Positions 24,768 through 35,033 of a stretch of 64,000 nucleotides of DNA are shown here, in pieces. Position 1 is the stretch's first letter. Each line of letters starts with the position of its first letter. The stretch covers positions 1 through 64,000 of the forward strand of contig CP137865.1 in the NCBI GenBank assembly GCA_034406715.1, in the 5' to 3' direction. Under the pieces are notes generated by a model. The model saw only the letters and a list, made by a program, of their open reading frames with translations. It had not been told where the DNA came from and ran no database searches. The stretch comes from Rhodotorula mucilaginosa. Taxonomy: Eukaryota > Basidiomycota > Microbotryomycetes > Sporidiobolales > Sporidiobolaceae. The translations under genes were made by a program, and so were the position numbers.

Positions 24768-27481
24768 ATGGCCACGTCTGCCTCGCGCGCGCTCCCTCGC
24801 AATGCCGTCACGCGGCTCATGCAGTCGCTGCACAAGTCGCACTGCGGCTGCCCCGTCTGCTCGTCCGTCTCGTCCTCGTCGCCGACCGACATCCTCCACG
24901 CCGCCCAGGCCATCCGCTCGGGCGGCAAGAGTCGCAACCTCGTGCAGCAGCAGCAGCAGCGCGGGTATGCCACTCCGGTAGACATGCCCCCGCAGGGCGA
25001 CTATGCCTTTGAAGTCGCAGCCAGCAACCTCCGCTTCGGCGAGGGCGTCACCCGCGTGCGTCCTTCCCTTCCTACTAGGCGTAGTCACAAACTGACCCCG
25101 CATGAATGACCGCGCACAGGAGGTCGGCATGGACTTTGCGAATCAGAAAGCGCGCAAGGTCGGCGTCTTTACCGACAAGACGGTCGCCCAGCTCTTGCCG
25201 ATGCAGATGGCCCTCGAGTCGCTCGAGCAGAACGGCATCCAGTACCAAGTCTTTGACAAGACGCGCGTCGAACCGAACCAGCAGTCGTGAGTTCTCCGCG
25301 TGCGGGCATTCGGTTCGGGGGAAGCGTTACTGATCGGCGTCTCTGCGGCGCAACAGCTGGGAGGAAGCGATCGCGTTCGCAAAGGAACACGACTTTTCTC
25401 ACTTCCTCGCCGTCGGAGGTGGTTCTGTCATCGGTGCGTGTTCGCACACGAGGCAGTTCCCGCGTCTGAAATACTAACCTTTGAACGGGGGCGGTTCTTC
25501 CTGTTCAAACAACAACAGACACTTGCGTACGTTCTCAGACTCGCCTACCCAAGCCACACGTACCATACTCACATGCTACTCTTCGTGGAAACGCAAACCT
25601 CTTCGGGGCGGCACTTTGCAGAAGGTCGCCAACTTGTTCACGTGCTATCCGGACGCGGACCTGTACGACTTTATCAACGCCCCGATCGGCAAGGGCAAGC
25701 CGATTGACAAGACTTTGCGGCCTTTGATTGCCGTGCCCACTACCGCCGGTACCGGATCCGAGGTCAGTTTGGTCCCGCCGTAGGATGTCAAAACCCGTAG
25801 GGAAAGAAGCCCTCATCCATCCATCTCCCTCACGGCGCAGACCACCGGCACCGCCATCGCCGACCTCCCGCACCTGCGCGCCAAGACGGGCATCGCCTCG
25901 CGCGCCCTCCGCCCCCTGCTGGGCATCGTCGACCCGCTCAACACCGACTCGTGCCCGCGCGAGGTGCACATCTCGTCCGGCCTCGACGTCTTGTTCCACG
26001 CCCTCGAGAGTTGGACCGCCATCCCCTACACCGAACGGACCCCGAGGCCGAGTAACCCGATGCTGAGGCCCGCTTATCAGGGTTCGAACCCGAGTGAGTT
26101 TTGTCCGGTCTGTCTCCCCGGAAGCGTTTCACTCCAAATGACTGACCCGATCCTTGTGTGTGATATGATCACAGTCTCGGACGTCTTTTCCGAGTGGGCC
26201 CTCCGCCAGACGGTCAAGTACTTGCCCCGGATCGCCGCCGACCAAGGGGACCGCGAAGCCAAGTCCCAGATGCTGTACGTTCTGTTTCCCCTTTCCTCCC
26301 TCCACTGCAGAAGGCAGTGCGACCTGCCTCCATGGATGTCGGAAACGCAAGACATGCAAAAAAGCTGTTTGCTGACCTCGGCTCCTGCTCCTTCGCAGGC
26401 TCGCTTCGACTTTTGCCGGTCCGTTCCTGCGCAGCGTCGGAAACCGGACCCTCTCCAGTCCGAAACGCATTGCTGACAAGCCCCTTTGCACAGGTATCGG
26501 ATTCGGAAACGCCGGTGTGCACCTTTGCCACGGAGCGAGTTGTGCGTGCTGTTTCTCTCCATTTCGAGCTCGTGGCCTTTTTTTTTTTTTTCGTTCTCTG
26601 GCGCCCTTCACTGATACAAAGACCGTATATCAAATGACAAACAGACGCCATTTCGAGTCTCAACTATGTCAAAGCCAAGTACCAACACCCTGGGTACGTT
26701 CCAGCCCATCCGCTCGCCAGCTCGTCTTTTTCTGCGCAAACGTCATTGACGGACGCCTCCGCTACAGCTACCAAGTCGACCACCCTCTCGTTCCCGTGAG
26801 TCATTCTCCGTCAAGTGTCCAGCAGGGAACCGAGATCTGTCAGAACGCCTGCTAACCACGAGTTTGGCGCCCGCCCAGCACGGAGTCGCCGTCGCCATGA
26901 CGGGCCCTTCGGTCTTCTCCTTCACGGCGCCGACCTCGCCCTCGCGTCACCGCACCGTCGCCGCCATCTTTGAAGAGCTCGCGACCCCTCAGAACAAGGA
27001 CCACATCGACACGGCGCGCGTGTCGGACGCCGACTTGGGCCCGCTCCTGTTTGACCGGATCGCGAGGTTCTTGGTCAGTCTGGACGTGCCGAGGGGCTTG
27101 AAGGCCCTCGGGTACAAGAGTGGAGACGTCGACGAGTTGGTCAAGGGGACTTTGCCGCAGAGGCGTGTGCTCGACCTCGCCCGTGAGTTTCGCGAGCACT
27201 TTCTTCCCTGTGCCTGATTCGCTCCATTTCCGAGGAAGCCTTTCCCCTTCCTTGACCGCTGTCTCTATGGAGCTCACGAACAGCTAGAGACGCTGACCCT
27301 TTACCACCCTGCAGCCGGCTTCTCGGGCAACGACGGCAGCGAAGAGCTGTCGCGCATCATCGAGGGAGCGAGTGAGTCCCGTGCTTTCAAGCGATCTTGG
27401 TCGCTTTATCGTGCTACGAATCCGCAAGTATCAAGACTGACGGATGCTTTGAACCCGCACCTCTTCACAGTGGACTTCTAA
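24768..27481 (+). CDS. Hydroxyacid-oxoacid transhydrogenase, mitochondrial (iron-type alcohol dehydrogenase family)
   Basis: Orthologue of human ADHFE1. The enzyme couples oxidation of 4-hydroxybutyrate to succinic semialdehyde with reduction of 2-oxoglutarate to D-2-hydroxyglutarate, with bound NAD. Start ATG 24768 opens a presequence (MATSASRALPRNAVTRLMQS). Family motifs in order: RKVGVFTDKTVAQL, HFLAVGGGSVIDTCKVANL, INAPIGKGKP, LIAVPTTAGTGSETTGTAI, SSGLDVLFHALESW, RPAYQGSNPISD, GIGFGNAGVHLCHGASY, YQVDHPLVPHGVAVAMT, KGTLPQRRVLDLAPGFSG. The Asp of GLDVLFHALE and the His residues of NAGVHLCHG and VDHPLVPHG are the expected metal ligands. Thirteen introns give 1,551 nt, that is 516 residues, with all phases consistent. 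Alternative iron-ADH subfamilies are less likely because the GADHFE1-type sequence matches along its whole length. Confidence 0.95.
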
Positions 27482-28050
27482 GCGGCTTCAAAGAGAACCG
27501 AGTCCAACAAGCTTTGTCTCTCTGACCTTGTTCTCGTTTTCCGCCTCTGCGGTCGCCCTCAACACAACTCCATTCGCAAACCCGAAAATGATCCCCCCCT
27601 TGCGTACATAACACCACGACGCGCTTGCAAATCCTCGTTCGCAGCCTCCCCAAAGTGCCCATATCGTCTCACCAACAAATCCACAAGCCGTATATTCTCC
27701 TTCCCCGTTTTCTTGTCGTGCAACTTTCGAGACGGTTACCTTATGCTTGGACCGTGCAAGATCCAGAAGCTTTGGTCCTCCGCCGCCGCCTCGAGCTCGA
27801 GAGGGAGAAAACCTTCCCGACGTCGTCATCCCCGCGAGCCCTCCTCCCGACGCACGAGCCTCCTCTCGGTCCGAGTCTCTCAAAAGTGTCTAGGGTTTGA
27901 CTCTCGAGGCGTGCTTGCTTACAGGAGCAGTTGCTAAAGTCTGTTGGCGAAGTAGCAACGTTTCACGTGACAGCGTCGGCAGCCTCGCCGCCACTTCTCT
28001 TCCCCTTCTCCCTCCAGCACCACGGCGTCTCGTCCAACGCCCGGACCAGG
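27482..28050. other. Intergenic region with a weak antisense open frame
   Basis: Holds the 3' flank of the transhydrogenase gene and the promoter of the next gene. On the minus strand an ATG-initiated frame of about 113 codons starts near 27823 and stops at 27488, seven bases from the transhydrogenase stop. It contains GFVGETIWALWGGCERGF but has no recognised relatives, so I do not call it a gene. Confidence 0.4.
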
Positions 28051-31000
28051 ATGGAGGGGCACAGGATCGATGCAGAGACGGTCAAAGGTGAGTTGGTAAC
28101 TCTCCCCACTGGCGCTCCTGGTCCGGGTCTGCCTCGCGAGCAACCTGGCGGGTCAGACCCACCAAGTCGAGGGCGCCGCTTCCTGCACAGCGCTCGGCTC
28201 AGAACTGACAGACCTCGTCTAACTTTTCCAGACCTGGTCAACCTCCTGCTGAACAAGTCCGGTCAAGATCAGACGGCGCTGCACCAGCTGGTCTCGCCTC
28301 GCCTGGTCCTCTCGTTCGCTTTCTCCTCGACCGACTCACCACTCAGGCTCGGCCCCTTTTCGCCCGAGAAAACGCTCACCATCCTCCAAGTTGTCAAACT
28401 CCTTGGCGAAGCGAGCGGCGCCCTGAACCTGGAGTGGAAACCGCAGTTCCGGCACGTCGAGGAAACATCGCTCGTCGCTTCGTCTCGCGCGCTTGAAGAA
28501 CCGTCTTCACAGACTCGGACGGGTGTGGTCGAATCGTGGACGGTCCAACTCGAGTGGAATCTCGTCTACGAAGCGCCTCCGGTGGCCATGCACGCCGAAC
28601 TCGCGACGAGCAAGAAGCGGTTCAAAGTCTGGAAGTCGGGCCCGCGCACGGTCAACCTCGTCTTTGCGTCGTCGTCCGACGGTACCGCTCCGGTTTCAAC
28701 CGTACCGCGGCCGGAACTCATTAGCACGACAACCTCGACAGAGCTGGTGACGCAAGCAGCACTCGCCGAGGCGGCGTCGAACGACGGGCTCCAGCTCGTC
28801 GCGCTCGAGTACTCGTTCGAGACGTTGCCCCCTCCCGTCGCGTTCTGGTCCTTCTTCGGTTCGGCGACGCCCCTCTTCATCCAACGCCGCGCCTTCAAGC
28901 TCTTCGAGTCGATCCTGCTCACCGGTTTGCGTCTCGCTCTCGCGTTTTGGACCGCGCTGGCCAGTGTGGTCGCTCCGCAACAACAAGCGCCGCCGTCGTC
29001 GGTTCTCCCGGATCACGAAGCGGTCACCGCCCCAATCCAGCTGCGCCATCACCAGCGTCACTTCGAGCCGGAACTGCAAGCCGAGCCCGCTCCGACGTCG
29101 ACGGCGACCGATGTCATCGGGACGAGGAGGCGTTGGTCCGTCACTTCCTCGTCCGGTGGCGCGCCTTCGTCTTTTGGAACGCCAGCGACCCTGTCGGCCG
29201 CGGCACACTTGCACCTCGAGCGCCCACTCGCCGAACGGCACTTGCATGGGTCCGCTCCCGGGTCTGAAGTCGCGCACGGCCACGAACCTTCGCACGCTCA
29301 TCCGCCTCGTCCGCATCACCTTCACCAGCACCCTCACCACCCGCACCGTCACCACCATCGTCACTCCACGGACGACGGCAGCTTCCTCACTCGCCTCCTC
29401 TCCCTCCCTCGCCAATTCCTCGCGATGCTGTTCCAGATCGTCCAGATCATTGTCGTCGATTTCCTCGCCCTCGGAGACGTCTTTGGCAAGATGATCGAAA
29501 TGCTCCTCACCTACTTGCAAGTCTCGACGACGAGGATCGAGACAATGACGCTCGGGGAGGAGGAGGAGGACGACGAAGAAGCGCCCGAAGAAGGAGGAGA
29601 AGGTCCGCCGCCAGCCGGATCGATGTCGTCGCCGTCGTCGGCCAAGCAAGTCTCGTTTGGGCGAGCAACTCCGGACAAGCCGAGGAGCAGCAAGCGCTAC
29701 AGTCTTCCCCTGAACCCGCCTCCGTCTCCTCACCTGAGCCCAATCGTCGAAGCGTCCTCCCCTCCTCCCGATGACGAAGAAGCTCCCGAACTGCCTCTGC
29801 CACCCCTCGCACCGCACGCGACGCCGATCCCGATCCCGATCCCTTCCGGACTCGTCATCCCGCAATCGCAGGCGCAGGCGCTGCAGCTTCCGATCCCGAG
29901 CGACGCCGACTCGCTCGCGTTGGCGTTGCATGAACAACTCGCGCAGGAAGCGGCCGCGCAGGCGCAAGCGCAGCAACAATGTGAAGGTCACAAGCGCCGT
30001 CGTTCCGAGTTCGAATTCGAGTTCGAGTTCGAGCAAGAGGGGATGCCGGCTTTGTCCGAAGAGGAGCAAGAAGAAGAGGAGGAGGAGGAGGAGGAGCAGA
30101 ACGAAGAGCCGAGGAGGAGGAGGAGGAGGGACCCTCCGCACGTCAACCCGCGCACGTGGATGGCGCACGACCTCGTCGCGCAAGAAGCGGCGAGTCGCGC
30201 GCGCGAGCTGGAGCACGTCGAAAGGATGGCTAAGAGGTTCGGCGCTCCTGGGGGACCCGAGCTCGGCGAATTCGTCGAACAGGAGGAGGCGGAGGAGGGT
30301 GTTGCCGCCGCCGCCGCTGAGGAGACGCCTACCCGTGCCGAGGGTGTGCGGTCGTCCTCTGCCTCGACTGAAGCTCGCCCCGGAATCCGCAAAACTTCGA
30401 GCGCGCCAGCTCGCTCGGAACACTTCCCCTCGCCGTCGCCGTCGTCGTCGTCTTCCGCTTCGTGCTCCTCCTCCGTCGCTGTCGCTGTCGCTGAAGTGGC
30501 GACGGTTCCCACCGCTGTTCCGCCTCCTCCTCCTCCAGCTTCGGCCACCACCTCGCAGCAGCAGCAGCAGCAGCAAGCGGGTGACGAATCTCTCGCGATC
30601 GCGTACCAACTCGAGCAGGAGGGCTCGGGGCTCGTTCCTTCGTTGTCGTCGTCGACGCCGGTGGCAGCGGCATCGGAATACGAGGGACTGCTTGCAGACC
30701 GGCTCGGCTTGATCCTGTACGAGCCGGAGTCGGAGCCAGAACCGGAACTGGAACTGGAAGCGGAGGTCGAGTCGACGGAGGAGCAGGAGCCGCAGCCTCC
30801 CACCGTTTCTTCTTCCCCTGTTGCAGCAGTCGGAGCGGACGGTGCTTCGTCGTTTGTCTTGAAGCAGGAAACGGGCGACGAAGGAGGAGGAGGAGGAGGA
30901 GGAGGAGGAGGAGGAGGAGGAGGAGGAGGAGGAGGGGAAGGGGTCGACTTGCTCGCTCAGACATCTTTGTCCGGGTGCTGCCCCCCATCACCGTCGACGA

Positions 31001-31818
31001 CTCCACAACCCCCTGTCGTCCTCACTCCTCCTCCTCCTCCTCCTCCTTCCGCTTCCCTGGGCCCCGCATCCTCGACGACGACTTTGACGACGACTTTGAC
31101 GCCGCCGCCACCTCCCGTCCTCAAGACGAAGAAGAGCTTTGACCCTTCCGAGCGCGGGATCGGGATCGCGCGCGCGTTCGGACAGGGACAGGGACAAGGT
31201 CAGACTGCGCATCACCCGAGTGCGAGCGCGAGGGCGAGTCCGCGTGCGAGTTCGAGTCCGACTCCGACTTTGGGGAAAGCGGTGTCGGAACGGGCAGAGG
31301 AGGAGGAGGAGGCGACGAGGCGGATCGAACGGGAACAAGGACCTGAGCCCAAGTCCGAACCGGACATCGCGGCACCAGAGATCATCGAAACCGGCAAAGG
31401 TGCTCACGAGGAAGAAGGAGAAGGAGGTGAGTCCAACCCAGAAAGAGACTGGCCAGAGGACGACGCAAAGACTGACCCCGTCCACATCATAATAGACCGG
31501 TCGATCGATCCGCCGTTGATGTCGACTTGCTTGCCCGGGCCCGCCTCGCCGACTACCAGCACCACCTCTGCCACCATCTTTAGCGCCTCGTCGTCGTCAG
31601 CAGCAGCAGCCGAAGCCGGAGAGGAAGAGGAAGAGGAACAGGGCCCGACGAGCGTCCGGATGCAGCACGAGTTGTCGCAGTCTGGTTCGTTCGCGAGCAG
31701 TCAGGGGAGTCCCGTCGCCGGGCCTTCGGTCGGCAGCAGTGGGGGGGGTGGCGGCGACGGCGGGAAGAAGCAGAAGAGTCGGAAGAAGAAGAAGAAGCAG
31801 AAGCAGAAGCAGAAGTGA
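28051..31818 (+). CDS. Unknown protein of about 1,200 residues with an N-terminal folded part and repetitive acidic tail
   Basis: I do not recognise this protein. Start ATG 28051 (MEGHRIDAETVK), then an intron at 28088-28231. Residues up to about 290 look folded: LVNLLLNKSGQDQTALHQLV, WKPQFRHVEETSLVASS, ESWTVQLEWNLVYEAPPV and KRFKVWKSGPRTVNLVF suggest a beta-rich domain. Two hydrophobic stretches follow, ESILLTGLRLALAFWTALAS and FLAMLFQIVQIIVVDFLALG, which might be membrane helices or amphipathic segments. A His-rich region lies between them. The rest is repetitive: EEEE runs, FEFEFEFEQ, poly-Ser, a poly-Gly tract of about 17-18 residues and a Lys/Gln-rich end. A possible second intron (31427-31495, 69 nt) has good splice signals. 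Both introns are multiples of three without in-frame stops, so 1,207 or 1,184 residues result, and retention would also be translatable. Confidence 0.7.
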   Translation: MEGHRIDAETVKGELVTLPTGAPGPGLPREQPGGSDPPSRGRRFLHSARLRTDRPRLTFPDLVNLLLNKSGQDQTALHQLVSPRLVLSFAFSSTDSPLRLGPFSPEKTLTILQVVKLLGEASGALNLEWKPQFRHVEETSLVASSRALEEPSSQTRTGVVESWTVQLEWNLVYEAPPVAMHAELATSKKRFKVWKSGPRTVNLVFASSSDGTAPVSTVPRPELISTTTSTELVTQAALAEAASNDGLQLVALEYSFETLPPPVAFWSFFGSATPLFIQRRAFKLFESILLTGLRLALAFWTALASVVAPQQQAPPSSVLPDHEAVTAPIQLRHHQRHFEPELQAEPAPTSTATDVIGTRRRWSVTSSSGGAPSSFGTPATLSAAAHLHLERPLAERHLHGSAPGSEVAHGHEPSHAHPPRPHHLHQHPHHPHRHHHRHSTDDGSFLTRLLSLPRQFLAMLFQIVQIIVVDFLALGDVFGKMIEMLLTYLQVSTTRIETMTLGEEEEDDEEAPEEGGEGPPPAGSMSSPSSAKQVSFGRATPDKPRSSKRYSLPLNPPPSPHLSPIVEASSPPPDDEEAPELPLPPLAPHATPIPIPIPSGLVIPQSQAQALQLPIPSDADSLALALHEQLAQEAAAQAQAQQQCEGHKRRRSEFEFEFEFEQEGMPALSEEEQEEEEEEEEEQNEEPRRRRRRDPPHVNPRTWMAHDLVAQEAASRARELEHVERMAKRFGAPGGPELGEFVEQEEAEEGVAAAAAEETPTRAEGVRSSSASTEARPGIRKTSSAPARSEHFPSPSPSSSSSASCSSSVAVAVAEVATVPTAVPPPPPPASATTSQQQQQQQAGDESLAIAYQLEQEGSGLVPSLSSSTPVAAASEYEGLLADRLGLILYEPESEPEPELELEAEVESTEEQEPQPPTVSSSPVAAVGADGASSFVLKQETGDEGGGGGGGGGGGGGGGGGGEGVDLLAQTSLSGCCPPSPSTTPQPPVVLTPPPPPPPSASLGPASSTTTLTTTLTPPPPPVLKTKKSFDPSERGIGIARAFGQGQGQGQTAHHPSASARASPRASSSPTPTLGKAVSERAEEEEEATRRIEREQGPEPKSEPDIAAPEIIETGKGAHEEEGEGGESNPERDWPEDDAKTDPVHIIIDRSIDPPLMSTCLPGPASPTTSTTSATIFSASSSSAAAAEAGEEEEEEQGPTSVRMQHELSQSGSFASSQGSPVAGPSVGSSGGGGGDGGKKQKSRKKKKKQKQKQK
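30882..30935. repeat. (GGA)17-18 trinucleotide repeat, in frame as poly-Gly
   Basis: A nearly perfect GGA run inside the unknown gene at 28051-31818. In the used frame it encodes a glycine homopolymer. Pure codon repetition suggests slippage-driven length variation. Confidence 0.9.
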
Positions 31819-32190
31819 GTGAGGGCTTGGTTGGTGTACACACGGCGGTGCTTTTCTTGCTTGCAACACGGAGAGTGAGGTCGCGCTATGTCTGCGAGGA
31901 AGAGGAAGAGAGGCTTACAATGATGGCGGTGATTTGTAATGATATTCTAATTGCGGGAATACAAACCTCGGGAATTTGAACAGAAACGACGTCACTCTGT
32001 TCGACTCGGCCTTGGTCGACGACGCTACACTCGGGGCCCAGCTTGCAGACGTGTACCAGTGCCTGGTTGAGCGAGATACACTAGCCCAGAACCACCCGCC
32101 AATCTCAGTCCCCGGTCACTTGCCTTGAGCTGCTCGGCTTCCCCACCCCGTCACCGCCAACTTTGCACAGCTAGAGCCACAGCCATAGAG
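31819..32190. other. Intergenic gap of 372 bp
   Basis: Lies between two plus-strand genes and should hold the 3' end of the first and the promoter and leader of the PP2C gene. Nothing else was recognised. Confidence 0.5.
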
Positions 32191-34514
32191 ATGGTCGGAG
32201 GAGGAGCTACAGCGCCCCCTGCGCTCAAGATTGACGTCCAAGCTGTCAACACCCAAGCCGCCCAGAGCAGCGGCCACGCAGCCGACGCTCCCATCCACCG
32301 AGCAGCAGGACAAGGGCAAGGGCAAGGGCTGTTGCACCGCGCAAGAGCTGCTGGAGCCGGAGCTACTGGAGGAGGACCCCAGACACCGAACGGAGACGCA
32401 CAGACGACCGAGCAGACGACCGCAGACGGAGAGGACACGTTCGGAGTCGTCAACCGCCACCCGCTCGACCCAGCTGCTGCCGCCTCGGCTGGCGGCGGCT
32501 TCTCGGTCGGCGTCAGCGTAGACAGGAACAAGAAATGCAGGAGGACAATGGAGGAGTGCGTCCTCTCTCTTTCTCTCCGGAACCATCTCACTGCTGACAT
32601 TTTGCCCTCGACCCACAGCGCCCACTCGTTCATTTACGACTTTGGCGGAATCCGTTTGCGTTCATTCTCTTCGCCCTTTTCCAGTGAGGAACCAAAGATC
32701 TAACGTTATCGGATGCCCGCAGGCGGACAGGGCTACTTTGCCGTGTTTGACGGCCACGCGGGCAAGCACGCCGCCGAGTGGTGCGGCCACAACTTCCACC
32801 TGCACCTGCTCGACCACCTCCGCAAGGCTCCCGCGCACACGCCCGTCCCCGACTTGCTCAACGCGACGTTCCTCGTCGTCGACACAAAGTTGTCCGAGTT
32901 GGCCGTCAAGGGCGGGACCCACAGCGGCTGCACGGCCGTGACCTGCTTCCTCCGCCTCGAGGACGACGACGGGAACCCCGCAGGAGACGCGAGCGGCGTC
33001 TGCAAGGAGGTCGTCCCCGTTCCCCCGTCTGAAGGTGAAGGGGCCCACGTGGACGTCGTCAACGCCGTCGACAAGGATGCGCCGCTCAAAGTCGCGCGGC
33101 AACTTGGGGAAGAGGAGGAACAAGCGGGCCGCATGGACGCGGGGAGGAGGAGGGAAAAGGACCCGCTGGATCCGTTTGATGGAGGGAGGGATACCACCGC
33201 CGACGAGTTGCGCAACTTGCGCGAGGACGAAGAGGAAGCGGAAGCCGAAGCTGCTGCGTCTCCTCCTCCTGCTGCAGCGGTCGAGGGGGAGGGTAGCTCT
33301 TCTTCCCCTCGAGAAGGCGAGGACGATTCGACCTCAAAGGACTTGAAGCAACGCATCAAGGACATGCTCGGCGTGTCGACGACGCCGACCATCCCCGGCG
33401 GCGGCGGGAACGCGTCCTCTTCCTCGACCTCGGCCGCTCGTCGTCCCGGACTCGGTCAGCGCGAGAGCGGCCGCCCGACCGGCACTGGCGACAGCGAGCT
33501 CGAATTGCCGTCTTCGGCCATCTCGACCTCTTCCGAGACTCCTCCAACTTCATCGACGACGCACTCTTCGAAACCTTCGTCCGCTTCCACCGCCGCCGCA
33601 AGACCAGAGGAGGGCAAGGGCAAGGGCAAGATCGCCTCTCTGGTCCCCGATTCGCCCTCGTTGCCTCCGAGCTTTTCCGAACCGGCCATCTCGCTCCCGC
33701 GCGAGCGTGCCCCGCGTCGCACGCTCTACACCGCCAACGTCGGAGACGCGAGGGCCGTCCTGTCGAGGAAGGGGAAAGCGGTCAGGTTGACGTACGATCA
33801 CAAGGGGAGTGATGCGAAAGAGGCGAAACGGATCGGCGACGCGGGCGGCTATGTCCTCAACAATCGCGTCAACGGTCAGTTTTGCCAGCCGCCTCACTCA
33901 CTTTACATACCCGTCGTGCACAGTCTACTGTTGGCGCAGAGACATGTCAGCTGATATCATTTTTGCGGTGGGGCAAACAGGCGTTCTGGCGGTGACGAGG
34001 TCGCTGGGCGATTCGTCGATGAAAGAGTTTGTGGTCGGCTCGCCGTACACGACCGAGACGAGACTGGGTCCGTATGACGATTTCCTCATCGTCGCATGCG
34101 ACGGCGTGAGTCTTCCCCGCCCCTGATCCCTTACCCACTTCTTCCCGCCCTCTTCTCCCTCTAGCATCTCCGCCTACAAGGCCACTGACCACATTCTCCC
34201 CCGCCGACGCAGCTGTGGGACGTCTGCTCGGACCAAGAAGCGGTCGACCTCGTCGCCGACTGCGCCGACGACGCCCAAGCCGCCTCGCAAAAGCTGCTCG
34301 ACCACGCCCTCAACAATTTCAGCACCGACAACTTGAGCGTCCTCGTCGTCTGTGAGCTGTCTCTTCTCCGTCTCGCAGGCTGACTTGCGATGGGCGAGAG
34401 CTGGGACTGACCTCAAATCTCGCGGATGCAGCCCTGCATCCGCCTGCGAAAGCCTCGCAGCGGAGGGAAGAGTCGACGCGCGATCAAGGCGCCGGCATGA
34501 TCGCCAACCCCTAA
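32191..34514 (+). CDS. PP2C-type (PPM) Ser/Thr phosphatase with a large acidic insert
   Basis: Metal-dependent phosphatase, closest in motif style to fungal Ptc1, which dampens MAP-kinase pathways. Start ATG 32191; five introns give 1,899 nt, exactly 632 residues. A disordered N-terminus of about 105 residues precedes [14 protein letters not shown], with the joint at intron 32556-32618. Motifs in order: [81 protein letters not shown] and [10 protein letters not shown]. The Asp residues of FDGH, CDGLWD and DNLS are the expected metal ligands. Between [12 protein letters not shown] and [11 protein letters not shown] lies an insert of about 260 residues, rich in Glu, Ser, Pro and Gly, absent from usual PP2C enzymes. 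It may be a regulatory or docking loop. Substrates are unknown. Confidence 0.92.
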
Positions 34515-35033
34515 TATCCACCCCTTCTGACTGACTTCACACACATATACACCCCGACCCGCTTTCCCCTCTTGCCTTCGGCGACCGAACTGCCCCTCCT
34601 CTCTCGAGACAGCCGCCGCCACCCAGCCTCTCTCTTTCTCTTCCGATTCGCATCATCTTCCATCTCTGCCAGTGAATTTTCGACCGGCTACTCTCGTGTC
34701 CATGTGACGTACTATGCGTGTACCACCCTCCGAAATCATCTCTCTCTTCTTTGCGTGTTTGTATTCTCTCTTCCACCTGCTCTTGCAAGACCAGTGTGGA
34801 TTCGTGATGAGGGTGCGGGAGAGAGAGATCTGAGCTTGGCCCGTTAGGAGCTGCATAAGACCTCATACGAAGTAGACTCTGGCTCCGGACGGTGACCCTG
34901 GGCACTTCGGAAAAGGGAAGGGCGCCCAAGGCAGAAATGGCTGCCCAGAGAGCTCCGGTGTTTCAAGGGTATACGTACAACCGAGCCGGAATATGTACTA
35001 CGTCAGAGAAAAGACACTACTCGATCCACTCAC
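34515..35033. other. Convergent intergenic region, no gene seen
   Basis: The 3' flanks of the PP2C gene (+) and of the CPL1-like gene (-) meet here. Short open frames occur on both strands without recognisable similarity. Confidence 0.55.

Noticed and set aside
22757-24985. N-terminal extension of the PPR protein beyond 24475
   Set aside because: It would overlap the divergent transhydrogenase start and begins with a non-ATG codon; ATG 24473-24475 opens a plausible targeting peptide.
26080-26096. GGTTCGAACC, similar to a tRNA B box
   Set aside because: Lies in coding sequence of the transhydrogenase (YQGSNP) and no cloverleaf or A box can be drawn around it.
28696-30609. 637-codon open frame on the minus strand
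   Set aside because: It is antisense to the unknown plus-strand gene at 28051-31818, is made of Arg-rich low-complexity sequence, and has no splice or family support. Long shadow frames are expected in GC-rich repetitive coding DNA.
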